Positions 1-6,291 of a stretch of 8,205 nt of DNA are shown here, piece by piece. The notes under the pieces were generated by a model that had not been told where the DNA came from, did no database searches, and saw only the letters and a list, made by a program, of their open reading frames with translations. This DNA comes from Clostridia bacterium (GTDB taxonomy: Bacteria; Bacillota_E; RBS10-35; JAJYVN01), in contig DAHWHT010000288.1 in assembly GCA_027335515.1 (NCBI GenBank), forward strand, positions 1 to 8,205, given 5' to 3'. The number at the start of each line of letters is the position of its first letter. Positions within the stretch are counted from its first letter, which is position 1. A program made the position numbers and the translations under genes.

Positions 1-15
1 GGAGAACACGGCCAC
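1..15 (-). CDS. Possible start of the next gene downstream of thiL (partial)
   Basis: On the minus strand a strong Shine-Dalgarno sequence (GGGAGG, about 23-28) precedes a GTG at 15-13 by 7 nt. The frame stays open for the five codons left in the window (start, Ala, Val, Phe, Ser). A second in-frame GTG lies two codons in. A promoter-like sequence sits just upstream at 73-102. In many Firmicutes thiL is followed by tsaE, but five residues cannot identify the product. The call rests on the ribosome binding site and promoter only. Confidence 0.25.
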
Positions 16-40
16 GCGCACGCCTCCCGTCCAACCCGCG

Positions 41-73
41 TCGGGCGGCCGCACTGGACGCGCCGCCGCCCGA
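41..73. repeat. 9-bp perfect inverted repeat downstream of thiL
   Basis: TCGGGCGGC at 41-49 is the exact reverse complement of GCCGCCCGA at 65-73, with a 15-nt loop. It follows the thiL stop codon and lies in the predicted 5' end of the next minus-strand transcript. No T-run follows on either strand, so it is not a classical intrinsic terminator. It may be a weak terminator, an operator overlapping the -10 element at 73-78, or a chance result of GC richness. Confidence 0.4.
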
Positions 74-102
74 TTGTACCGGGGCAGAACCCCTAGCGCC
101 AA
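73..102 (-). promoter_or_regulatory. Candidate sigma70/sigmaA promoter inside the 3' end of thiL
   Basis: On the minus strand TTGGCG (102-97) is followed after an 18-nt spacer by TACAAT (78-73), which matches the -10 consensus at five of six positions. The predicted transcript would start near 66 and read leftwards into the Shine-Dalgarno and GTG at 15. The -35 element matches only TTG clearly. An AT-rich hexamer stands out in such GC-rich DNA, which supports the call modestly. Confidence 0.35.
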
Positions 103-1133
103 GCCCGGGCCTGGCGAAACGGATCCCATCCGCTCCGGGCGACCGGGCGCCGCGTCCCGTCCTGACGCGGGGCGATCGACAGCCGCCCACCGGGCTCTCC
201 CGGCTCGCAGATGCCGATGGTGTGCAGCGGCGCTTGCCCGACCCGAACCAACGCCGCGTGCGCCTGCGCGATGGCCGCTGGCGCCACAGCGCAGGCGAGC
301 TCATAATCGCCTCCGCCGTGCAGCACCCACTCGAGCGGATCCACCCCCGCGGCCTCCGCCGTGGCACGCACGGCGTCGGGCACGGGCAGGTGATCCTGCC
401 ACAGCACCGCGTCGACCCCCGGCGCGAGGAGCCGGCAGAGATCCACCGCCAACCCGTCCGACAGGTCACAGGCGGACCGGATCGCGTCCCCGCCCAGTGC
501 ACCGAGGGCGATCCCCTCCCGCACCCTCGGCTGGGGTCGGCGCAGCGCCGCGAGCAAAGGGGCCGAGCCATCGCGCTTGCCCGCATCCGTCCGGGCCAGG
601 TGAAGACCGGCCGCCGCCGCGCCCACGCGGCCGGTCATACAGAGGTAGTCGCCCGGTCGGGCCCGCCCCCGGCAAAGGGGCCGGTCCACGACGCCAAGCA
701 CGGTGACGTCCACCACGAGGCGCTCCGCCAACCGCGCCAGGTTGCCCCCCACGACGGCCACACCAAACGCCTCGGCCGCCTCCGCCATGCCAGCATAGAG
801 GGATTCAACCTCGCCCGCCTCCAGATCATCCGGCAGGCCGAGAGAACACAGGGCCCACAGCGGGCGCCCCCCCATGGCCGCCACATCGCCCAGATTGACG
901 GCCATGGCTTGCCAACCCACGTCGGCGGGTTGCCCCGCCATGGGCCCCCGCCGCAGGAAGTGCTGGCCCTCCACCAGCATGTCGACCGTCGCCACCAACC
1001 GTCCCGGCGGCGGGCGGAGGACGGCCGCGTCGTCCCCGATGCCGATTTCCACCCCCGGTCCCCCGACCCGCGCGCCCAGCGCCTGCCGCAAGGCGGCGAG
1101 TACCCGCTCCTCGCCGCCGCGCTCGGAGATCAT
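93..1133 (-). CDS. thiL: Thiamine-phosphate (thiamine-monophosphate) kinase ThiL
   Basis: This 346-residue cytosolic enzyme phosphorylates thiamine phosphate with ATP to give thiamine pyrophosphate, the last step of the pathway. It belongs to the AIR-synthase/PurM-like ATP-binding family, and its length is typical. Visible motifs are GIGDDAAV (31-38), DMLVEGQHF (51-59), the NLGDVAAMGG stretch (80-89), GDYLCMTG (161-168), DLSDGLAVDL (223-232) and GGGDYEL (273-279). Compared with the usual NLSD, GGDT and GGEDYEL it has NLGD, GGN (129-131) and GGGDYEL. Such variants may occur in divergent family members, so loss of activity is not implied. The ATG at 1133 overlaps the thiE stop (ATGA) and sits 8 nt after a G8 tract that can act as its ribosome binding site. 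A longer reading from 1202 would only add low-complexity Gly/Arg sequence inside thiE. Confidence 0.95.
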   Translation of the reverse strand: MISERGGEERVLAALRQALGARVGGPGVEIGIGDDAAVLRPPPGRLVATVDMLVEGQHFLRRGPMAGQPADVGWQAMAVNLGDVAAMGGRPLWALCSLGLPDDLEAGEVESLYAGMAEAAEAFGVAVVGGNLARLAERLVVDVTVLGVVDRPLCRGRARPGDYLCMTGRVGAAAAGLHLARTDAGKRDGSAPLLAALRRPQPRVREGIALGALGGDAIRSACDLSDGLAVDLCRLLAPGVDAVLWQDHLPVPDAVRATAEAAGVDPLEWVLHGGGDYELACAVAPAAIAQAHAALVRVGQAPLHTIGICEPGEPGGRLSIAPRQDGTRRPVARSGWDPFRQARAWR

Positions 1134-1816
1134 TCCGCCATCCCCCCCCGCAGGGCCGCCGCCAGCTCCGCCGCCGCCGCGCGGATGTCCGCGGCCGAGC
1201 ACACAGCCGAGATCACCGCCACCCCCACGGCGCCGGCCTCAAGGACCTGGCACGCCCGATCCGCGCGAATCCCGCCGATGCCCACAACCGGCAGGGTGGA
1301 CGCGCGGACCACCTCCGCCAGGCCGCCGCAGGTAATCGGCGCTCCGGCGTCGGGCTTCGAATCGGTCCCGTAGACCGAACCGACGCCAAGATAGTCCGCG
1401 GCGTCGCGTTCGGCGCGGCGCGCCTCTGCCGGCGTGGCCGCCGACACCCCGATGACCAGGCCCACCCCACCCATGGCTCGGGCGCGGGCGGCCGGCAGGT
1501 CGTCCTGACCGAGGTGCACCCCGTCCGCGCCGCAGGCCAGAGCGACATCCACCCGGTCGTTGACGACAAACAGCGCCCCACGGGAGGCGCAGCGCGCGGC
1601 CAGGGCGGCCCCGAGCTCGCACAGTTCCCGCCCGGTTGCCCGTCGATGCCGCAGCTGGATGGCCGTTGCCCCACCCTCCAGCGCCGCGTCGGCGACCGCC
1701 ATGGGCGCCCGGCCGGCCGACTGCTCCGGATCGACCACCACATACAGCCGCAGGGCCGACCGCAACCGTCCCGGTTCCCGCCAGCCCCTCGGGCCCAGGA
1801 CCCCGCCGCGCGTCAC
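1130..1816 (-). CDS. thiE: Thiamine-phosphate synthase (pyrophosphorylase) ThiE
   Basis: This 228-residue TIM-barrel enzyme joins HMP-PP (made by ThiD) and thiazole phosphate to form thiamine phosphate, the substrate of ThiL. Visible motifs are IQLR (53-56), the NDRVDVALACGADGVHLGQD run (86-105), IGVSAATPAEA (122-132), DYLGVGSVYGTDSKPDAG (141-158), VVGIGGI (177-183) and AVISAV (200-205). The position after QLR that is usually Lys, as in the QxRxK motif of characterised enzymes, reads Arg here (R58), a conservative change. The GTG at 1816 is preferred because it overlaps the thiD stop in a GTGA junction and follows GGAGGAG by 5 nt. Starting at the ATG at 1912 would need 32 extra Gly/Arg-rich residues inside thiD. 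The last codons contain a run of eight G residues. Confidence 0.95.
   Translation of the reverse strand: MTRGGVLGPRGWREPGRLRSALRLYVVVDPEQSAGRAPMAVADAALEGGATAIQLRHRRATGRELCELGAALAARCASRGALFVVNDRVDVALACGADGVHLGQDDLPAARARAMGGVGLVIGVSAATPAEARRAERDAADYLGVGSVYGTDSKPDAGAPITCGGLAEVVRASTLPVVGIGGIRADRACQVLEAGAVGVAVISAVCSAADIRAAAAELAAALRGGMAE
1142..1149 (-). repeat. G8 homopolymer at the thiE/thiL junction
   Basis: Eight consecutive C on the plus strand are eight G on the coding strand, forming the end of an Arg codon and two Gly codons of thiE. The tract ends 8 nt before the thiL ATG. It probably serves as the thiL Shine-Dalgarno region. It is also a potential slippage site: a change in length would shift the last codons of thiE past the overlapping stop. 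Confidence 0.6.
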
Positions 1817-2673
1817 TCCGACTCCTCCCACCCAGCGTCCGGTGCCCCGGGGCGCCCATACCCCAGGGGTCCCGCGCCACGACCCAGACCGGGAGCGTGG
1901 GCGATCGCCCAAGACACATACCGCTTCGCCGCGCCCAGGGCCGACTCAACCTCTTGGCCGCGCGCCAGGCCCGCAGCCAGGGCGGCGGCAAACGTGCACC
2001 CGGTGCCGTGCGTATGGCGGGTCTGCAACCGCCGGGCGGACAACTCTCGATAGGCCCGCCCGTCATACCAAAGATCCGTCGCCGGGGCGTCGGCGCCCGC
2101 GCCGGTATCGGGCAGGTGCCCCCCCTTCAGGACGACGTGCCGCACCCCCAGGCGGTGCAGCGCCGCCACCGCGTTCCGGCGGGCGGCCGGCGTGGCAAGC
2201 GCCCCCAGGTCCCATCCCAGCAACGCGGCCGCCTCGGGCAGGTTGGGCGTCACGACGGTGATCTGCGGCAACAGGGCGTGGCGCAGCACCTCCAGCCCGT
2301 CCCGCGAAAGCAGTTGCTGGCCGTGCGTGCCGGCCAACACGGGATCCAGCACGACCGGTCCCAGGCACCCGGAGCGCAGCACATCCGCCACGGCGCGGGC
2401 GGTGGCGGCCGACCCCAGCATGCCGATCTTGCACGCATCAACGCCAAGATCGTCGCGCACCACGCGGATCTGTCGGGCGACCAGCCCCGGGTCCACCAGC
2501 GACACCTCATGCACTGCCAGCGTGTCCTGCGCGGTAACGGCGGTCACCGCGGCCATACCATAAACACCGAAGGCGGCAAACGTCTTGAGATCGGCGGCAA
2601 TGCCCGCCCCCCCGCCGCTGTCCGAGCCGGCGATCGTCAGGGCCCGCGCGGGACCGGCGGGATCAGGCGCCAT
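1813..2673 (-). CDS. thiD: Hydroxymethylpyrimidine/phosphomethylpyrimidine kinase ThiD
   Basis: This 286-residue cytosolic ribokinase-like enzyme phosphorylates HMP and HMP-P to HMP-PP, the pyrimidine half of thiamine. Family motifs occur in order: TIAGSDSGGGAGIAADLKTF (13-32) binding the pyrimidine, KIGMLGS (82-88), LDPVLAGTHG (109-118), VTPNLPEA (141-148), LKGGH (182-186), and the catalytic anion-hole motif THGTGCTFAAA (221-231) with Cys226. The first gene of the operon, its ATG at 2673 follows GGGAGG by 7 nt. The C-terminus after about residue 262 is a Gly/Pro-rich tail. Its last codons carry the ribosome binding site for thiE. The protein is complete and of normal length (about 260-280 in the family). 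No phosphatase or ThiE domain is fused to it, unlike some bacterial ThiD proteins. Confidence 0.96.
   Translation of the reverse strand: MAPDPAGPARALTIAGSDSGGGAGIAADLKTFAAFGVYGMAAVTAVTAQDTLAVHEVSLVDPGLVARQIRVVRDDLGVDACKIGMLGSAATARAVADVLRSGCLGPVVLDPVLAGTHGQQLLSRDGLEVLRHALLPQITVVTPNLPEAAALLGWDLGALATPAARRNAVAALHRLGVRHVVLKGGHLPDTGAGADAPATDLWYDGRAYRELSARRLQTRHTHGTGCTFAAALAAGLARGQEVESALGAAKRYVSWAIAHAPGLGRGAGPLGYGRPGAPDAGWEESE
1822..1828 (-). promoter_or_regulatory. Ribosome binding site fixing the thiE start
   Basis: GGAGGAG on the minus strand lies inside the last codons of thiD, 5 nt before the GTG at 1816. Together with the GTGA stop/start overlap it decides in favour of the internal GTG over the upstream ATG at 1912. 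Confidence 0.75.
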
Positions 2674-2703
2674 GCGACCGCCTCCCTACGGGCGACCCGC
2701 GGC

Positions 2704-2765
2704 GGACCCGCGCGAACCGTGTAGAGGGGGCGCGCGGGTCCCGGCAAACTTCGGCAAAGGGACCC
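2704..2765 (-). promoter_or_regulatory. thiD leader with two mutually exclusive hairpins
   Basis: In the untranslated region between thiD and its divergent neighbour, segment B (2731-2742, plus-strand CGCGCGGGTCCC) can pair with either of two partners. One is segment A, GGACCCGCGCG at 2704-2714, giving 11 perfect base pairs with a 16-nt loop. The other is segment C, GGGACCC at 2759-2765, giving 7 base pairs with a 16-nt loop. In the thiD transcript the order is C, B, A, so the C-B hairpin forms first and the longer B-A hairpin can replace it. No U-run follows, and the thiD Shine-Dalgarno lies about 20 nt downstream. Regulation by these hairpins is inference. TPP riboswitch signatures such as CUGAGA were looked for and not found. 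Confidence 0.4.
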
Positions 2766-2802
2766 CTGAGCCCGTCGCGCGGTGCATCTCGACGGGTAAT
2801 GG

Positions 2803-2808
2803 AGTATA
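2803..2808 (-). promoter_or_regulatory. Candidate -10 element for the thi operon
   Basis: TATACT (2808-2803 on the minus strand) matches the -10 consensus TATAAT at five of six positions and is among the few AT-rich hexamers in the 193-bp divergent intergenic region. No good -35 lies 16-18 nt upstream. If used, transcription would begin near 2796 and give thiD a leader of about 120 nt carrying the alternative hairpins. No convincing promoter for the opposite, plus-strand gene was found. Confidence 0.3.
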
Positions 2809-2866
2809 CCTGACCGCAAGGGGTGCCGCCGCCCACCGTCTTCCATCGAGGAAGGGGGAGCCGAGA

Positions 2867-3649
2867 ATGTACGCGGACGGCCTGCTGCTTGAAATGCTCA
2901 CGGATGCCGACATCACCTACGCGCTGCGTGTGACGGAGGCCGCAACCGGCGGAGACCTGGCCGGCGCGGTGCGCACGCTGCGCAACGACCCCGCGGTTCT
3001 CGCGGCCATGCTCGAAGATCCGCGCCTCGAACCCGCCGTCCTGCAAGACCCGCAAATCCTGCTCAAGGTCAGCCCATACTTCTTTTTCTCCATCCTGCTG
3101 CGCCGCTCACGGCGCGAGTTGCGCCACCGCAGCTTCACCGCCGAATGGCTGGCCCCCCGCAAGCGCCTGCCGGTATTCGACGCCCAGCGAATCGCCCACA
3201 CATTGGATGACACGGCCCGGGTCCACTACTTGGCGGAACTGCTGGCGTCCTTCACCTCCGTGGGGCGGGCCCCGGCAGACCGCAAGGGATCCGGGCCCGC
3301 CGGCCGCGCCTTCCACGAACTGAACCTGGACGACCTGCGGCGCCTGCGTCGCCATGCCGAAGCCGCGGAACGCTTCGCCCTGGACCGGCGCCTGGGCGAT
3401 GTCGCCCTGTTCCTGGCTGGGGTGTTCCCAGACAGCGCGCAGGGCTCCATGCAGCTCGACGAATGGGAGGACGAGAGCCAAACGCGCTATCGATCTGCGG
3501 CACGCGCGCCGGAAGCACGCCAATGCGGCCTGCGCGAAACCCTGGACGGCCTGGCGGCCGACCTGCACCCGGCGCGCAAGGCCCTCAACTTCGTGGCGGA
3601 TCGCTTTTTGCAGCCGCTTCGCTGTGAATGGTTCGCGCTGGGGGCCTGA
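2867..3649 (+). CDS. Conserved-looking protein of unknown function (260 aa)
   Basis: I do not recognise a named family for this product. It appears soluble and mostly helical, without a signal peptide. The central part reads SPYFFFSILLRRSRREL (69-85), a hydrophobic-aromatic stretch too short and too charged at its end to be a clear membrane helix. This is followed by an Arg-rich segment, LPVFDAQRIA (101-110), an acidic motif ELNLDDLRRL (151-160) and LGDVALFLAGVFPD (176-189). The ATG at 2867 is preferred because AAGGGGGAG stands 6 nt upstream. The longer frame from 2585 would run back into thiD. It is divergent from thiD and 33 nt upstream of the DUF1189-like gene, so the two plus-strand genes probably form an operon. 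From memory, similar proteins of unknown function occur in high-GC Firmicutes; this is unverified. Confidence 0.8.
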   Translation: MYADGLLLEMLTDADITYALRVTEAATGGDLAGAVRTLRNDPAVLAAMLEDPRLEPAVLQDPQILLKVSPYFFFSILLRRSRRELRHRSFTAEWLAPRKRLPVFDAQRIAHTLDDTARVHYLAELLASFTSVGRAPADRKGSGPAGRAFHELNLDDLRRLRRHAEAAERFALDRRLGDVALFLAGVFPDSAQGSMQLDEWEDESQTRYRSAARAPEARQCGLRETLDGLAADLHPARKALNFVADRFLQPLRCEWFALGA

Positions 3650-3682
3650 TCGCCTCCACACGCACAAGGGGGTCGGCGGGGC

Positions 3683-4474
3683 TTGGCGGTCGAGGATTCA
3701 CCGGCGCCGGCGGAGGCGCGCCTATCCGTGCCAGAACGGCTGTGGCAGGCGTTCCTCGGCGGGGCGGGCTACCGCCGCATCGGGGCCCAGCCCCAGGGGG
3801 CCTACGCCGCATTCTTCCTGGTGGCGGGGATTACCGCCGCCGTCACCTCCGTGGTCATGGCCTGGGGCGTGGCCCGCGGTCTGACGGCGATCTCCGCCGC
3901 GTGGCACCTCCTGCCCGACTTTTCGCTCTCCGGCGGGCAATGGCGGGTTACGCCCCCCGCCTCGTTGCCGTTGCGCGTCCAGGCGGACGGCGCCAGCATC
4001 GTACTCGTACCGACGGGGCACGCCCACCCGTCCGCTCTGGGCCACGCCGCGGTCGGCATGGTGCTTGCCACGCGCGAGATCTTGCTTCGCACCCGGGAAA
4101 CGGTCCGCGGCAACCTTGTGGTGCCGTTTTCCATGCTGGGCAAGCTGCCGCCGACTAAGGCGAACATCGGCAACCTGCTGTCCGCCCTCTCCTCCGAAGG
4201 CCTGTGGCTCGGTGCCGTCGTGGCAACCGGCTTCACGATCCTGGGCGACCTGATGCGGGCGCTGATCGTAACCTGGATTGGATTGATCGCCGCGCGCTTC
4301 GCGGGCCGCAATGCGTCGTGGATCCAGGGTTGGCGCGTGGGCCTGGCGGCCTGGACGCTGCCCCTGCTGGCGGAGCTCGCGCGACTCGTCATCCCCTTGC
4401 CCGTCTGGTCGCTGTGGCTCGTCGCCACGGTCTATGCCGCTATCGGATGCTGGGCGCTGGACAGACCGGCGTGA
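3683..4474 (+). CDS. DUF1189-like integral membrane protein
   Basis: This is a 263-residue polytopic membrane protein. It has one membrane helix at about 40-65, an extracytoplasmic region of roughly 100 residues, and three further helices at about 175-203, 217-235 and 238-256. This layout, and the LLPDFSLSGGQWRV segment (76-89) just after the first helix, fit the DUF1189 family of Firmicutes, whose function is unknown. The start is uncertain. TTG at 3683 has AAGGGGG 10 nt upstream; GTG at 3728 has GGAGG 11 nt upstream and would remove 15 residues that look unstructured. The gene follows the unknown 260-residue protein with a 33-nt gap, suggesting co-expression. It converges with the VirB4-like gene and ends 65 nt from it. 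Confidence 0.75.
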   Translation: MAVEDSPAPAEARLSVPERLWQAFLGGAGYRRIGAQPQGAYAAFFLVAGITAAVTSVVMAWGVARGLTAISAAWHLLPDFSLSGGQWRVTPPASLPLRVQADGASIVLVPTGHAHPSALGHAAVGMVLATREILLRTRETVRGNLVVPFSMLGKLPPTKANIGNLLSALSSEGLWLGAVVATGFTILGDLMRALIVTWIGLIAARFAGRNASWIQGWRVGLAAWTLPLLAELARLVIPLPVWSLWLVATVYAAIGCWALDRPA

Positions 4475-4476
4475 CG

Positions 4477-4518
4477 GGGGACAGGCCGGCCCGTCCCCTT
4501 GCCGCAGCCGCGGGCAAG
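4477..4518. terminator. GC-rich hairpins between convergent operons
   Basis: In the 65-nt gap between the convergent stop codons, GGGGAC (4477-4482) pairs with GTCCCC (4493-4498) around a 10-nt loop. CTTGCC (4498-4503) pairs with GGCAAG (4513-4518) around a 9-nt loop. Neither is followed by a T-run of four or more on either strand. Position and symmetry suggest a bidirectional stop, but an intrinsic terminator is not proven. A 10-bp palindrome AGAACGTTCT follows at 4517-4526. Confidence 0.4.
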
Positions 4519-4539
4519 AACGTTCTCCTCGGGGGCGGC

Positions 4540-6291
4540 TCATGGCGCCGGGGGCGTGCCGCCATCCGGGTCCGTAGCAAAGGCGGCGTGCATCGCCAGC
4601 GGCACATCCACCAGCACCGAGGCACGGCGGCGTCCCTCCACCAAGAGCCCTTCGCCCCGGCCGCAGGTGGTCAGCAACCGCGCCTCCTCTGCGCCTAGGC
4701 GATACAGCGCGCGCACCATGGCGACCTCCCGTTGGTTTTGTTGGCGCATGAGAAACACGGCTGCGGCATTGGCCAAGGCGGCGCGCGTCGCCCGCGCCGC
4801 ATCCGGGTCGGCGTGGGCCCCCAGGAGATCGCCGATCGCCTGGGTCAACAAGAGCACGCCGGCGCCGCGCTTGCGGCCGCTGCGCAGGAGTTCTTCCAAG
4901 AAGCGCGCCGTCACGGCGTGCGCCAGCAGTGCGTGGGCCTCGTCGACCGCAACCGTCAGCGGCGGCCGCGCGGGATCCACCCAATGATCCAACAGAAACT
5001 CCGCCAGCAGCCACAGCGCGGCCGCGGACCCGGGCCCGGTTCGCTCCGCCACCCCCCGCAGATCAAACACCAGCGCGGGGAGGTTATCCGGAAGATCGCC
5101 CCCTCCACCGGCAAACCCCCGCAGGCAGGTCTGCAGGGCCTCCCGCAGGACCGCGGCCATGCGGGCGCCGGCAGGGCCTTCCTTCTCCAGTTCGTCCGCA
5201 ACGCCGCCCAGGGTGGGAGCGGGCGCCGCGCCGGCCATGGCCCTTTGCAGGGCGACGCCGCAGACGGCTGCCGCCTCGGGACTCATTCGGTGACCCAGCA
5301 GGAAAAGCAGCGCCCGCAACCGCGCCGACCAACGGATGCGCCATGCCTCCCCGGCCTCCCCGACCAGAGGCAGGAGCAACCGCGCCCCAAGGCCGGTGTG
5401 GTCGTCCACGCGGATCGTCCGCCCCCCCACGACCCGGCACCACCCGGCATACTCCCCGTGCGGGTCCAGAACACAGACACGTTCGCCCCGCAGGACGGCC
5501 TGAAGCAGAATATGCTTTGCCCAAAAGGACTTCCCCGCCCCGCTCGCCGCCACGCACAACACATGCGGGTTGCTCAAGGCCCGCCGATCCACCGCAACCG
5601 GACTGCGCCAGCGGCGATCCATCCCCCACACCTCGCCGTTCGCCGGCAGCGTCCCCCCGGAGGAAAAGGGATACATCGTGGCCAGGGCCTCACTGTCGAA
5701 GTTGCGCGGTGCGGAAAGGACCAGGCGCCCGCTGGGGAGCGTGGCGGCGAAACCCGTATCCTGCTCAAGCAGTCCGCTTCGCACGCCCACCAGCAATCCG
5801 GCGAGGAGGCGCACCACTTCAGCACAGCGGCGCTCCAGATCCGGCAGGTCCGCAGCGAGGACGGTGAGGGCCATGTGCACCACAAACAGCCGGGGCTGGC
5901 CCCTGGCCAGCGCCGCACGCAGGCGTCGCGCCTCCGCGGCCGCCTCCTGGTCAAGGGCGTCCGGCAGAGCCCCACGCATCTCGGTGAGCAGCACGGAGGC
6001 CGAGGCCGCACGTTGATGCGCGCCGAGTTCCGCGAGGGCCGTCGCGGTGGCCACGGGTTCGATGAAGGTGGCCACCCGCAGTTCGCCGGGCCACCCCTCC
6101 AGGGGCGCCAGCCATCCCGCAACGACGGTCCGCGGATAGCCACGCACAATGAGGGTGCGGGCGACGCGGCCGTCGGATAGGGTCAGATGATCGGGGGCCA
6201 CCGCCACAAACCCCGGCGCGGCAAGATCACCGCGGCGCGCCCGGCCGGGCGCCAACGCGCCAGAGCGCCCGGGGCCCCAGGGGCTACGCAT
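4540..6291 (-). CDS. VirB4-type conjugation/type IV secretion ATPase
   Basis: This 583-residue protein resembles the ATPase part of VirB4/TraC proteins, which power type IV secretion at the inner face of the membrane. The N-terminal part carries ARTLIVRGYPRTVVAGWLAP (44-63), typical of VirB4 proteins whose first domain is encoded separately. MYPFSSG (206-212) follows. The nucleotide-binding core has Walker A ASGAGKS (249-255), DPHGEY (276-281), Walker B LTVAVDEAH (445-453) with Asp450 and Glu451, and RSGRKRGAGVLLLTQ (470-484). A RQQN motif (516-519) and the terminal G-x-G-E-G-LL segment (544-550) complete the fold, so all expected ATPase motifs are intact. The ATG at 6291 overlaps the upstream stop by 8 nt. 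An ATG at 6327 with GCGAGGG close upstream would add 12 basic residues. It is the last gene of the operon. Confidence 0.88.
   Translation of the reverse strand: MRSPWGPGRSGALAPGRARRGDLAAPGFVAVAPDHLTLSDGRVARTLIVRGYPRTVVAGWLAPLEGWPGELRVATFIEPVATATALAELGAHQRAASASVLLTEMRGALPDALDQEAAAEARRLRAALARGQPRLFVVHMALTVLAADLPDLERRCAEVVRLLAGLLVGVRSGLLEQDTGFAATLPSGRLVLSAPRNFDSEALATMYPFSSGGTLPANGEVWGMDRRWRSPVAVDRRALSNPHVLCVAASGAGKSFWAKHILLQAVLRGERVCVLDPHGEYAGWCRVVGGRTIRVDDHTGLGARLLLPLVGEAGEAWRIRWSARLRALLFLLGHRMSPEAAAVCGVALQRAMAGAAPAPTLGGVADELEKEGPAGARMAAVLREALQTCLRGFAGGGGDLPDNLPALVFDLRGVAERTGPGSAAALWLLAEFLLDHWVDPARPPLTVAVDEAHALLAHAVTARFLEELLRSGRKRGAGVLLLTQAIGDLLGAHADPDAARATRAALANAAAVFLMRQQNQREVAMVRALYRLGAEEARLLTTCGRGEGLLVEGRRRASVLVDVPLAMHAAFATDPDGGTPPAP

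Noticed and set aside
2761..2866. TPP riboswitch upstream of thiD or of the divergent gene
   Set aside because: Fragments resembling the aptamer (GGGGTGCC, CTGAG, ACCTGA, TAATGG) occur on the plus strand but in the wrong order, and the CUGAGA core is absent on both strands.
3722..5014. Minus-strand open frame of 430 codons across the convergent gap
   Set aside because: It overlaps both the DUF1189-like gene and the VirB4 gene in other frames and has Gly/Arg-rich shadow composition.
4732..6180. Plus-strand open frame of 482 codons
   Set aside because: It is antisense to the VirB4-type ATPase, whose motifs are intact on the minus strand, and has Gln/Arg/Pro-biased low-complexity composition.
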